Below are positions 43,278 to 58,461 of a stretch of DNA of 64,000 nt, one piece after another (positions within the stretch are counted from its first letter, which is position 1; the number at the start of each line of letters is the position of its first letter). Under the pieces are notes generated by a model, which saw nothing but the letters and a program-made list of their open reading frames with translations, searched no databases and had not been told where the DNA came from. Made by a program: the position numbers and the translations under genes. Origin of the DNA: Atopsyche davidsoni (Eukaryota; Arthropoda; Insecta; Trichoptera; Hydrobiosidae); assembly GCA_022113835.1 (NCBI GenBank), contig JAILWY010000011.1, forward strand, positions 6,278,501-6,342,500. Reading direction: 5' to 3'.

Positions 43278-43352
43278 GGCTCGTTAGCATAGTTGGATAA
43301 ATGCACCGGCCATGAAAGCTTGGGGATGTGGGTTCGAATCCCTCACAAGTCA
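43278..43352 (+). tRNA. tRNA-like module 5 (plus)
   Basis: Same sequence as the reference copy, 399 bp downstream, with the TTTT terminator retained. Confidence 0.4.
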
Positions 43353-43676
43353 CGATGATATTTTCTGAGAGTTTTCTTTAATCGTTTTCAATGTGTGAAA
43401 AAATATGCTTAATCACATAAACATACTAATACCTGCATGGGTAAATAAATACGCATCTGATTAACATTAATCCAATTTAATATAAATAGAATGGTGCGCG
43501 TCTCGGCTAAACATCAATAGATTTTAAAAATAATAATAACCATATTTGGATATAAAAATGCTTCACTTGTTACTTTAATTAAGTCCAGTGTTTGCAAATC
43601 ATTAAATATTGATTAGCCTGGGCATATTGGTTCATATGTAGATTATGATTATTAAAAATTCTCACTAAATTGCAGT

Positions 43677-43751
43677 GGCTCGTTAGCATAGTTGGATAAA
43701 TGCACCGGCCATGAAAGCTTGGGGATGTGGGTTCGAATCCCTCACAAGTCA
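43677..43751 (+). tRNA. tRNA-like module 6 (plus)
   Basis: Same sequence, next 399-bp unit. Confidence 0.4.
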
Positions 43752-44075
43752 CGATGATATTTTCTGAGAGTTTTCTTTAATCGTTTTCAATGTGTGAAAA
43801 AATATGCTTAATCACATAAACATACTAATACCTGCATGGGTAAATAAATACGCATCTGATTAACATTAATCCAATTTAATATAAATAGAATGGTGCGCGT
43901 CTCGGCTAAACATCAATAGATTTTAAAAATAATAATAACCATATTTGGATATAAAAATGCTTCACTTGTTACTTTAATTAAGTCCAGTGTTTGCAAATCA
44001 TTAAATATTGATTAGCCTGGGCATATTGGTTCATATGTAGATTATGATTATTAAAAATTCTCACTAAATTGCAGT

Positions 44076-44150
44076 GGCTCGTTAGCATAGTTGGATAAAT
44101 GCACCGGCCATGAAAGCTTGGGGATGTGGGTTCGAATCCCTCACAAGTCA
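44076..44150 (+). tRNA. tRNA-like module 7 (plus)
   Basis: Same sequence, next 399-bp unit. Confidence 0.4.
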
Positions 44151-44474
44151 CGATGATATTTTCTGAGAGTTTTCTTTAATCGTTTTCAATGTGTGAAAAA
44201 ATATGCTTAATCACATAAACATACTAATACCTGCATGGGTAAATAAATACGCATCTGATTAACATTAATCCAATTTAATATAAATAGAATGGTGCGCGTC
44301 TCGGCTAAACATCAATAGATTTTAAAAATAATAATAACCATATTTGGATATAAAAATGCTTCACTTGTTACTTTAATTAAGTCCAGTGTTTGCAAATCAT
44401 TAAATATTGATTAGCCTGGGCATATTGGTTCATATGTAGATTATGATTATTAAAAATTCTCACTAAATTGCAGT

Positions 44475-44549
44475 GGCTCGTTAGCATAGTTGGATAAATG
44501 CACCGGCCATGAAAGCTTGGGGATGTGGGTTCGAATCCCTCACAAGTCA
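44475..44549 (+). tRNA. tRNA-like module 8 (plus)
   Basis: Same sequence, next 399-bp unit. Confidence 0.4.
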
Positions 44550-44873
44550 CGATGATATTTTCTGAGAGTTTTCTTTAATCGTTTTCAATGTGTGAAAAAA
44601 TATGCTTAATCACATAAACATACTAATACCTGCATGGGTAAATAAATACGCATCTGATTAACATTAATCCAATTTAATATAAATAGAATGGTGCGCGTCT
44701 CGGCTAAACATCAATAGATTTTAAAAATAATAATAACCATATTTGGATATAAAAATGCTTCACTTGTTACTTTAATTAAGTCCAGTGTTTGCAAATCATT
44801 AAATATTGATTAGCCTGGGCATATTGGTTCATATGTAGATTATGATTATTAAAAATTCTCACTAAATTGCAGT

Positions 44874-44948
44874 GGCTCGTTAGCATAGTTGGATAAATGC
44901 ACCGGCCATGAAAGCTTGGGGATGTGGGTTCGAATCCCTCACAAGTCA
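44874..44948 (+). tRNA. tRNA-like module 9 (plus), last copy
   Basis: Last copy. Its unit is cut short about 130 bp downstream, where the 12-bp flanking repeat begins. Confidence 0.4.
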
Positions 44949-45095
44949 CGATGATATTTTCTGAGAGTTTTCTTTAATCGTTTTCAATGTGTGAAAAAAT
45001 ATGCTTAATCACATAAACATACTAATACCTGCATGGGTAAATAAATACGCATCTGATTAACATTAATCCAATTTAATATAAAAAGTCTTGTAAGC

Positions 45096-46521
45096 CCTAT
45101 ATATGTACTTATTTTGTGATTTTCTCGCGCTTTACATAAATAAATACATCATTTTGATTTGAAAAAAAAATTTGGAGTGCACCATTTATTTGCTCTTATT
45201 GTTAGATTGATATAGATAAACCAAACTTTTTTTCAGAATTGATTGTATACATTTGACAATTTGCTTGTCGGACTCGCTTGATAGTATTTCAGGAACAGCT
45301 CTTATATGGAGTTGCGTCTTTTAAAATTATATTTGAAATGTCAAAATCAATATGATCAAAATGGTACAAAGAGTTTACGCATTCAACTTATATTTTAAAG
45401 TGCTGTGTAAATTTTATGACCTTAGTTTTGTATTTACTGCATATGATAGCAAAAGAAGAGTATATAATTTGAGATTTATAAGTTTTTGATTTTAAATGGT
45501 TAAATATAAGTTAATATTATAATGATTGCAAAGATAATTTAGTGAGAACTCTAATCCAACAAGTGTTAATTAGAGTATAATGCTTGATTTTTTAATCATG
45601 CTGATGATAGTCTACTCTACATGGTTTTTGTATCAGCACTCCTGCCTGTTACAAGTTTTTATTTAATACGCTGATAAATATAATTTTACTTTCTTGAAAG
45701 CAATGCGTATCTAAGTATTTTAAAATGCTAAAACAGTATTATGAAAGTATTAAAAAGAAATAAGTCCATCAAAATATAGCCTCATTCTTATTTGCTGATA
45801 TATAATTTTATGGAAAAATCATGAATATTTTGGTGCGGAGTTGAAAGGTTACAAAGTACATACTGGTAACTCGGTTACAATCAGGACAAACATTCCGTTT
45901 TTTACAAGAGGGTACTATTTTATAAACATTTTTCTTTTAAGTTGATTGATGTGTTTAAAAAATGAAAAATAATTAATTTTATTTTAGCACTCTTTACAAA
46001 CATGCAACAATAATAATTTGGCTCTTGTTAAATTGACTGATTCAAGGTAATTTTAAGTATGATCTCATTATAAATAATATGCAATATCTTATCTTATTTT
46101 TTCCACCTTTTCCACAATATCTTAAAATAATAAATAAATAGTATTTATAATAGTTTTTTAAAAATACAAAAATCATCTCAGCATTAAGCAGCAGGGCGAC
46201 GAAAAAGCACTGTATAATGGGAAAATAAGTAATAGCTCTTGTGCGATAGTGAGGTTTATGTAATAATCAATTTGTGATGTGAAGTGACTTGCCATACCAT
46301 TAATTACCAATGACTGATGAAACCTGCAAACTTATCTCACGGTGTAATATGGGGACTTCATAATTTTGATTCACTGTCACGTTGAAAATATTCTGCAGTA
46401 CATGCTGTCTTATAAGTGAAGATTGAGTCATATTCATGTAGTTGTATACTTAATAAATGGACTAGGTGGCTTTCAAGTCTACACTCTTCACTGTGTAATG
46501 TGTGCATATTTCTGTCAACAG
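45096..46521. other. AT-rich remainder of presumed LC8 intron 1
   Basis: No ORF, repeat or RNA gene that I can support. It ends at the 3' splice site TTCTGTCAACAG (46521). Confidence 0.5.
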
Positions 46522-46534
46522 TCCCAGTTCAAAG

Positions 46535-46888
<354 letters not shown>

Positions 46889-49800
46889 ACTGATCACATC
46901 TCACTGTTCCCCCAATTTTCCATCCGATTTTAGATTACTATCAGATTTGAGGCATGTCATTTAAAATTTCCCAAAATTCCAATGTTTTCACTCATGACTG
47001 TGCTAAATCATTATATTTAATAAAGATAAGGGTATATAATGGGAAATTACTATGTAAGGACTGCGGTGTCCGGTCGGATGTTGCAGTATATTATAATAAT
47101 AATATCGATGTTATTATGATTTAAATTATAAATGTTATGTATGTTTGTAAACCGAATATGATTTAGGAATGATTGTTTATCTGATTGCATTGGAAACGCC
47201 GGCGTTTTACGACCTGATGGATCTACTTTACTTAGTCAAGCCTATTCATATCTTATAGTATGAAGCTGCGAGCTCAATGCATACCGGTCTAGAGTAGTAG
47301 GCGCGCACGGGTCTTCCCATGGCAACTCTCGGAATCTCCAATATATCTTTTTTTATTTTTTAAAACATTTTATATATTTTTAATGGAGAGACCGTTCTGG
47401 CGGAAGGCTGTGTTGTGCTACCATCATTGTAATCTGTAAGTTGGACATATTTATATACAATAGGTTCTTATGGTTATAAAAATTCAAAGTCGCATTGTTT
47501 CCTACTTCAAAATATTGAAGGTTATCTGTTTGATGAGAGATTAAAAACATAAAACTGAACAATTGTTTTAATATTACTAAATAATATTTATAATATTACT
47601 AACATTTAACAATGATGACGGATACTACGTGAAGTGTTGTCAGGATTCCGGTACTTGAATGGGTTATGCGAGAGGCGTTTTTTTTTGTTTTTTTTGTATT
47701 TTGTTGAATTTGATAGTGAGTGCTGAATAGACAAAGTGTGCGAATACTCATTTGACAGTCCAACATTAGAATAATTTGACACAATTACGTGTGAGGACCG
47801 TCGGGATTGTATTTGTGAGTCACTCGAAGCTTTCTTATTAAATTTTTTATCTTTAACTCGGTATATAATTGAATAACATATTTGAATATCTATCTACTGT
47901 AGGTATCTGTTTAACCTTGAATATTGAATATTGATTCGGTAACATACGATTAGAAGACGTCGCACTACATATGGTCGATTGAAAATAAAATGGTTGAGCA
48001 CTCATGGTATCCGACTCTTTTTATTCCACTATCTATGCCAGTACTTTGACCATATGTATTTATTTCTAACTTAAATGACATAACAACTATGGAAAGTCAG
48101 TATAATTGTATACTCAAATTGCACAAATATTTATGAATAATCTTGGATGGGTAACACAAAGTTTTTCTTGACATTATTATCTATCTTAAAGTATATAATA
48201 TCCTTCTGTGAAAAAATTTCATTCTGATATTTTGTAACCTTTTAAATATTGCTATATTAATGTAACCGCGTGCACGCGTCCCAGCGGCGCCGGCGCGGAG
48301 TAGCTCTAAGGTATAATAATGACAACTCTTCTACAAGTCAACAGCGGTTGAACAGTCAGTGCAGAGGGAGAGGGTACCGTTGCAGTATTCCGGCGTGACT
48401 AACAATGGGTTATATGTATTCTATTTCTTCTTTCCCAAATGCCAATATTTTTACACCACGAGAAATGCAAATGATGCTTGATTTGATTCTTAAAGATAAT
48501 CGCTCGAGACAAAGTTACAAGGAGTCTCGTTGCTGTTAGTTGTAACGACTGCACTGTGTGCAGTAGATTCACTTTGATACAAGGTAACGAACAAATCAGT
48601 TTTAAATATTTTCTAATACTTGCACAATTTTCCCGAGCATTTCTATCTTAATGACTATTTCTGACCCTCATTTTTTTTGTTGTATAAATGTCAATTAAAA
48701 TCTGATACTACTACGTTTTCAACCTATATTTTGTCCAAGACAATTATAGTAGTGTTTGTATGGATTATGTGTACTATGAAAAAGATGTCGACGTAGTGTA
48801 GAATTACGAGGTTCTATTCGATCATATCTTGAATATGGATCTCAATTTCCGTGAATTTATTCAAAGTCATTGGGTTTATTATAATGCATAAATTATTTAT
48901 GGATCTTAGGTAAACGTTTTTAGTTTTTAATTCACAAGTAGCAGAATTGATGGTAGAATGTCGAATGTAGGAATCCGACCTCGAATATGTTGATGTACTG
49001 TGAGAACTTCAAAATAGTCTTCAATCCCTGAACACCATTCTCAACTGTGACTTATTGTCCTCAAGTTATGAAGATATCGGAGTTTGAGAAGAAACCATGT
49101 GATATATCATGAGAACCGCAACCACCCCTGAATGTACTTACATTAACAGACGGATAATTATTTTGAGGTTGTAAACTCTTGTTTATGTTTGAAAATTATA
49201 TCTATTTACTAAATTACTAAATATAAACATTTCAATTTGTCACCTTGTGAGCCACATTATTTTGGTTTTGTTTGTGGCAATAAATTGGTTCTCTTTAAAT
49301 ATTTTTTATTCATTACCCCTTGAACTTCCCTTTTGATTATTCCAATGATACATTCCATGATTACTCATGAATATATTTCAAATAGTCTGCATTAAAACAG
49401 ACAAAACAAACACACATTAGCAATAAATATGCATATTTAATGTCAAGAGCAAAACAATATTATCTTCAATTCGATAGAATCACTTCAATCTGGGTCACCT
49501 TCCAATATAACCACTATGCCTTTGATGACAACCATACTGGAAGTATGTCATAAAAATTGATTGTTTTAGATAAATATAGGTTGATACATTCCAACTGCCA
49601 TATTTTACCGAAGAACCAAATAAGCTAGGCATAAATAAAGCTTGCGAAAGTAATCATTATCGATAGTGTGTATCTTGACAGAATAGATTAAATAAATTTC
49701 TGTTATTTAATGAACACAGTAGACTTAATTTTCACATGAATAAGCAAGGACTATTGTACGTCATGAATATTAAATGTACACGTGTCCAAAATAAACCAGA

Positions 49801-50060
49801 ATGAAAACCAAGAATAGTGTCCAATTAATAAATTATTTTGATAGTTGCCTGCATTTGTCACACAATTCGCAATAGTAATGAATCTTTGTATTACTACAAC
49901 TTATCATAGAACCAACTACTATCCTAGCGGATAGAATCAGATTAATATTATTGCAATCAAAGAGCACCTTCATCATTACACATATGCCCAATTCCCAAAA
50001 CCTACACAAAACACAAATGTATTGGATGTGATGCCTGAAAATTACAATATACATAAATAA
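46889..50060. other. gap between LC8 and COQ5 3' ends
   Basis: The genes converge here. The first part is LC8 3' UTR. A GC-richer patch at about 48265-48410 contains CCAGCGGCGCCGGCGCGG and, 70 bases on, AACAGTCAGTGCAGAG, which resembles an arthropod initiator. No coding exon follows that I can support, so it may be a non-coding promoter or a remnant. The rest is AT-rich. Confidence 0.4.
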
Positions 50061-50132
50061 AACAACCACTTGAAAAACCAAATTTTGTAATTTATTCTAG
50101 AAATCACAAAGTAACAAAAAATATAATAATAA

Positions 50133-52443
<2,311 letters not shown>

Positions 52444-52620
52444 ACCGAGCAAATTGTAATCAGCTGTACTCGTAATCAGCTGTCAAAATGCAAGAACAAG
52501 AAGCAAAGTTCTTTACACATGGCGCGATACAACTCACGATTGACTTGCGATCAGTCAATAGCATCCTCTTTTGCGTTTACGCAAAACCATAAACACCCAA
52601 AATAAAGGGACGCTATAGGC

Positions 52621-53735
52621 CAGGGGTCCTCAACATTTTTGAACCCAAGACAAGACCACATTCTAGAATGCCGGTCGGGCAGCGAGCACCATTTATTTTT
52701 TCAATGTATAGTTGGACATAGTCAATAATGCATAAAAAATAAATAATGGCATAAAATTTTTAGTTATTTGGTCAAATTGGAGCAAATATGCAATGAATAA
52801 TTATTTTTTATAGCAACTTTTAAATGTACATCTATAGCTCAAAATAGCAAACAACAGGTTAGAATACGAAAAATATCAGTTAGGGTCCGGACTAAGTATT
52901 TCAAGATTTTAATGCTCCAAAAATATTTAATTTAAATTTTAATGTAACCCTATTACCAATTTTTTTTATAAAAAAATAGAAATATCAAAGTCAATGTGAT
53001 CGTTGGCATTGCATTTCATTGACCATTGCTGTTCTATCGCAAAAATATCAGATACACTTTCACCTTACTTTTACTACTTCATTAATATCAGATAGACTTT
53101 CACATAGTTTTCACCTCACTTTTATCAACGCTAAAACACCACAGAAACTTTCACATAGGTTTCACCTCACTTTTACTACCGTAAAAATATCAGATAGACT
53201 ATCAAATAGCTTTCACTTCTCTTTTACTAACGCAAAAACATCAGACACTTTCACATAGCTTTCACCTTACTTGTACTACTGTAAAAATATCAGATAGACT
53301 TTCACATAGTTTTCATTTATCTTTTATCAACGCAAAAACATCAGCAACACTTTTACATAGCTTTCACCTCACTTGTAAATACTACCGCAAAAATATTAGA
53401 TTTATATTTATTCACCAACTTTTCCATTGCATTGACGATATTGTATATCGTCAATGCATTATTAGAGGGCGTTATTACAGAGACGAAGACAAACCAAACT
53501 ATTCCCATAAAATGCTATTTCAACAGGCTTATATATGATTATCTGAAAAGAATTATTATTTTGAAAATTATAACGATATAATTATTTTTGCTTATATTTT
53601 TCTGCTTATATTTCATATTTCATGACATTTTATTGTAAATTTAAATATTTTTTTATCGTGGTCGCACAGCGGCGAGCACACGTAAGCCGTCGACGGGCGC
53701 CATGGTACTCACGAGCATAGAGTTGGGGACCACTG
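52621..53735. mobile_element. non-autonomous hAT element with perfect 8-bp duplication
   Basis: 1115 bp bounded by CAGGGGTCCTCAAC at the left and GTTGGGGACCACTG at the right (inverted match 12 of 14), flanked on both sides by CTATAGGC (52613-52620 and 53736-53743). The 8-bp duplication and CAGGGGT-type ends are hAT superfamily traits. There is no transposase; the interior is AT-rich with the minisatellite listed next and a 13-bp hairpin near 53433 (GCATTGACGATAT / ATATCGTCAATGC). The insertion sits 170 bp upstream of the COQ5 ATG, between COQ5 and GUCD1. Confidence 0.85.
53037..53402. repeat. minisatellite, about eight ~50-bp units
   Basis: Degenerate units share AAAAATATCAGATAGACTTT, then CACATAG, TTTTCACCTCACTTTTACTA and CCG. 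The open frame running through it (repeating FHLTFTTVKISDRLS) is produced by the repeat and has no gene features. Confidence 0.85.
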
Positions 53736-54063
53736 CTATAGGCTGATCGCGAGTTGTGTCTCGCCGTGTGTAACATGCCAAAGTAATCAAAGACAATCCA
53801 TAAAGTACTGTTACATATTTACATTTTCATAAAACATGAAATATAAAATTTGAATTAGCAGACAAGCTGTTTTGTAGCTTTACAGTTGTTTTATATATTT
53901 TTTATCCCACGTGAAATATATAACGACTTGGCTATAAAATACACCTGTCAAAAACAAGAAAATGCAGATTGTTATTGGCTGACAATACCTGTTTGCATAG
54001 TGATTGATTCATAACCTGACGTTATGTACTTTTGACAGATGGTGATAGATAGCAACAGAATTG

Positions 54064-55362
54064 ATGAGCACATCTCCAAAGATGACTGATTTTCTAAGAA
54101 GATGTAAGATTCATTGATATATCAAAATAACGCATGCATTGCAAAATAAAACTACTGCTTAGAAACTATGTGAGATCGTACAATATCCTCAAAACACTTT
54201 ACAAAAGCAACTTACTGTTTAACATTGTCCTTGACTCGATTTCTCTTTCATAGTGAAAACAAATGGAAATATAATACTTAATTATTTTACAACTTAAGAT
54301 TATATACATGTTGAATGGTGGACTGATACTATTTATTTTTAGGTAAGCCTCCATTTGGAAATCAGAATATAGTTCACTTCAAGCAGCGATATAGTTGGGA
54401 CTGTGGCCTCAGTTGTGTCCTCATGGTTCTCCCAGAAGTTCTTAGACAGTACTTTATTGAAAACTTTGAGCTTATATGTACGGGAGAAGATATAGACCGA
54501 AGTACTTGGACAATTGATCTTTGTTATATTCTAAAAAAGTTCAACATAAACCATAATTACTTCACGAAGACCCTTGGCGTCCACTCTGGATATAAAGGTC
54601 AAGCATACTATGATAGAATTCTACATAAGGTATCTATTCATATTTTTACTTTATTAAAATTTTTACTAGATATTGCTTAAGGTTTTAGTTTTTTAAACAT
54701 TAGATATAAATGTTATTTTGTTACAGGATGAATACAGGATACGTCATAAATTTGAGACTGCATGCATAAATGGGATTATAATTGAGTGTCGATCTCTCAG
54801 CTACAAAGCCCTTGCAGATCACTTGGAAAATCATGGACCAATAATTTTATTGATTGATGCAAATCTCCTCACTTGCGATGTCTGCAAAGCAAACAAACTC
54901 AACATGGAACTCAGGTTACAATGTTTTTTTTTTATGTAGTATTTTTGCTCTGATTTGTATTGTTTTTAATAATGTTGTGATACACATTGTTTTGCAATGT
55001 TGTGTCTTTGTTTTTTAAACTAATAAAAAAATTAAACATCAATAAGTCCTTAATAATATCTAATATGTATTCAATCATTTTTTATGCTTGAAATAAATAA
55101 TTTTGATTGTATTTTTAGGTCTTGTTTGCCGTGGTCTGCACCTTACATAGGACATTATATCGTGCTGTGCGCTCATAATGAGTATAAACAGAAGTTTGTA
55201 TACAGAAATCCCACATTTAAAGATAGACTGTGTGTCACATCGTATGGTGCCTTAGAGATAGCAAGAAGGAGTTTTGGGACTGATGAAGATGTCATTTTAA
55301 TTTTCAACAGAGCAGATAATGGAAATGCTCTCACAATTCAGAATGAACAACAGTCAAAGTAA
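54064..55362 (+). CDS. GUCD1: GUCD1-type protein (guanylyl cyclase domain containing 1)
   Basis: Four exons join in phase: 54064-54103, 54343-54629, 54727-54914, 55119-55362 (TAA); 252 residues. Two in-frame ATGs compete, 54064 and 54082; an in-frame stop lies just upstream of the first, and the second has the better context. Family signatures are RYSWDCGLSC (C34), STWTIDLCYILKKF, KTLGVHSGYKGQ, NLLTCDVC, YIGHYIVLCAH (H184), YRNPTFKDR (N202) and SFGTDEDVILIF. Despite the name the fold is thought to resemble papain/C39 cysteine peptidases, and C34/H184/N202 would fit such a triad; that is inference. Substrate is unknown. AATAAA is at 55556-55561. The gene is divergent from COQ5. Confidence 0.92.
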
Positions 55363-55562
55363 ATTAAAAATAATCTCTTTGCTTCATCAATTAGGAATTT
55401 GACAGAGTGAATACTATTATTAAAATTGATAATTTTTGCCTTAAGCATTTTGTATATAACTGTGTAATTTATTAAATTGCATAAAACATTGAATGAAATA
55501 GGAGACGTGTTTTACAAACGAAACTCAATTTTAATCATAATGTTTTGCACTAAAAAATAAAT

Positions 55563-58440
55563 ATAACGCTATAAAATGTACAGCACTTGCTATATATATT
55601 TTATTATATGTGCCTTTTAGTACATCTTACTCTTATGTAAGATATTTTAAAAATGTGAGGTCTATTATAATTTTTATACATAAATATGGGTCAACAAAAC
55701 TATATAGATTTATACATAATTGACCTGTTTATATATTGTAAAAATAAAATTTAAATTGTATAGTGAAATATTGATTTACTGATGTTTTAGGAATGAAACC
55801 TGTCGCTTAAAATATAAAGTTACTATTTTTTTTAATCAAAAGAGACATGACATCTCTTATATTTTAAATAGTTTTGTTATTTTTTTATTTTTTTACTCAA
55901 TACTCAATTTACGAGGTCTAGTAGTTGCAAATATATGACTTATCAGACTAAATAATTTGAATAGACTGAGTGTAACTAAGATACTCGTATCAATGAAAGT
56001 GTTTTTTTTTTTTTGAGTAAGTTCACTATTATACGATCAGTCAGTATAGGCGATAACAAAAATTTACGTAAATATTTCTGTTAATTTTAACAATGCTTAT
56101 GTTGTTTTGAGTTGATATGGTTTCTTGGGTGTTGAGCTGCTTGTTGTTGACTTCAAGCAGCTCAAAATCTAAGGGATGCGGTTGTACTGAAATGTCCCTA
56201 GTTTTGTGTTTGTAATATAAATATATTTTTATGTTTGAAGCACATTAGTATTATATGTATTATTGGTTGATCTTATAATGGCAAATTTTTATTAAACATG
56301 TAAAATGCCTTATGTACTTCACAGGCTTTATTTATGTTGAAGTTTTTTTTTTAATTGTTGCATAATAATTTTGGTTACACATACAATACATCCATCTAGT
56401 CAGTGGTGTCCAAAAATGCTATTATGTTGAAATAATTTCAATCATTAATGGTTAAGATTTGGGAACTTTATATTATGCAAAGGTTGTGTGGTTTTTTGTG
56501 TTTATTTAATATATATATATAATGGTATAGCAATTCAATATAGCCTATAGAAGAATTATTATTTTATAATGTACATTACTTGGTTCCTCAGAGTAGAAAT
56601 TTAAGAGCTTGGATGATTTCTATAGCGCTATTTAGGTGTTGAAATCACTTTTCAAGGGTGGTTGGTTATTGATAATTATCAAAGGTCACTAATAACAATG
56701 CAATTTATGTTTGCGACAAGCCTTGATAGACTATATAATATTTAAAAAAAACATATTTCTTATTAAGATTGGTGATAAACTAGTGTTGGAATTTTGTTTA
56801 CATGAAAAAATTATTACAATTCTGTTTTGAAAGTCTTACTGGAGGGAAAGTAGTTTGAAACAAAAATTATGAGCGGTGGAAGAAAACATTGTACTTAAAT
56901 TAAGATCGCAGGATTTGTTAAGTACTTAATCATTTAGGTGAATCCAGCATGCTTACGATCATTATACATAAAATGTATAAAATATGGGGAAAAAAGTTGA
57001 GAAAATTTTAGTGATTTACCTTTTCCGGCATTGGTATAATATTTGCACTTCTCCCTGATTCATTGCTTGACTGACTATTTGTTTGGGTTCTTTGTAAACA
57101 CTTTGAAGTTTATATCAGTGTATTGAAAGAAAAATATTATATTAATAAAATTGTACAATTTGAAGAAATTGTAAATAAGTCTGAAAATATAAAAGACTTA
57201 TATGAAATTTTTTATGGCAATTGTAAGCATGTTTATATCACCTTTTTTATTCATGTAGATGTTAGAAATTTTATACCAAATACTATTTTTTTTATATATT
57301 ATAAATAAATATAATTTAAAGCTAGACTTCATAATGTAATATTATGTATTGGATAAAAAAAATATGACAAAATTATATTGAGAAGTAGTTTTTATATGTT
57401 TATACATGACTCCTATTGGAAAAAAAAATGTATTTTTTATGTTTATGACTTTATAAATTTTAAATACTACATTATATTTGTAATATAAATACATAACATG
57501 TTGTAAAATGTCTTTTAATATTATCATTTAAGGGTAAGAGTTTTCATACAATGAAATATGATTGTGCTAGCATTTTCATCCGGAGTATTCCTGCAACTAA
57601 GAAACTATAACAATCAATTTAATAATTATTTTTGTTAAAATTTTAATATGAGGATTATTGAAATAAAAATTCAGTTAATTTTTATAACATTTTAATACAG
57701 ATATAGAAAACATAACAAAACTACATTTTATTAAAAAAATACTTTTACCGCAGATAGATAAGTCAAGATAATTGCCAATAATATTTTTGTAAGTACTTTT
57801 AGGATCACAGAAAATATACATATCTTTTGTTTCAACTACTTTATTTTAATTTTAAAATACAATTTTTCTTCAGTGAAAACAAAGCCCCTTGCAAAACGGA
57901 GCGTGTGGCCCTAAAAAAATTTAATTGTATTCAAAGTACTAAACACAGATGAATAATCAATAAATCATAATTATATAAATTTACACTGATTCAAAATTCT
58001 GAAAAATGCTGAATTCTTTATAAAGATTCCCGTTATTAAAAAAAATTATTATGTAATGATCCCTTGTGTTTCTTTACAAGATTAAAAAAACATACGGGGA
58101 ATCACACTGAGTGAGCCAAAACTAGACATACAGATTAATTAATTTAATTGACAATACATATCACGTTTTTAGGAAATTTGGCAGATGGGATGCGTGAATA
58201 GAGTAAACACTATTTTTTATAATATAAAAAATTCACTGCCATGTATTGTAGAAAATATTATTTTATGAGTATAAATAAAGGGACACGTAAGACAATACAG
58301 AACAGTATAGTCCCACTGCGGTCTTTAAAGTTTACGAATATGTTTTTTTTTGTTTAAAAGTAGATCTGCATGTGATGGTGGTATTGTCCTCGCACTGGCC
58401 CCCCACCAGGTAATACATACATACAAGAAATACACCATTC
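55563..58440. other. AT-rich gap between GUCD1 and PEX12 3' ends
   Basis: No exon, repeat array or RNA gene that I can support. It holds the two convergent 3' flanks; open frames are short and low in complexity. Confidence 0.45.
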
Positions 58441-58461
58441 TTAATCGTAGAATTTTGGCAT

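Larger units (their letters stand above)
41766..45083. mobile_element. compound insertion: inverted array of 399-bp tRNA-like units
   Basis: The block is built from a 399-bp unit whose copies look identical where I compared them. It is flanked by the direct repeat AGTCTTGTAAGC (41754-41765 and 45084-45095), which looks like a 12-bp target-site duplication. From 41766 to 42713 the units run leftward (three tRNA-like modules); from 42714 to the right edge they run rightward (six modules). The switch has a 2-bp overlap (AA at 42712-42713). Positions 41766-42713 are the reverse complement of 42872-43819, leaving a 158-bp spacer. No reverse transcriptase, transposase or other ORF is present, so it is non-autonomous. 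An assembly artefact cannot be excluded. Confidence 0.85.

Noticed and set aside
41766..45083. CRISPR array, or hammerhead-bearing retrozyme / Penelope-type terminal repeats
   Set aside because: The locus is insect nuclear DNA with 399-bp units, not short repeats with unique spacers. I found no hammerhead core (CTGATGA) on either strand of the unit and no reverse transcriptase.
53019..53258. 79-codon ORF with repeated HLTFT peptides
   Set aside because: It is produced by the minisatellite inside the hAT element; it has no splice or start context.
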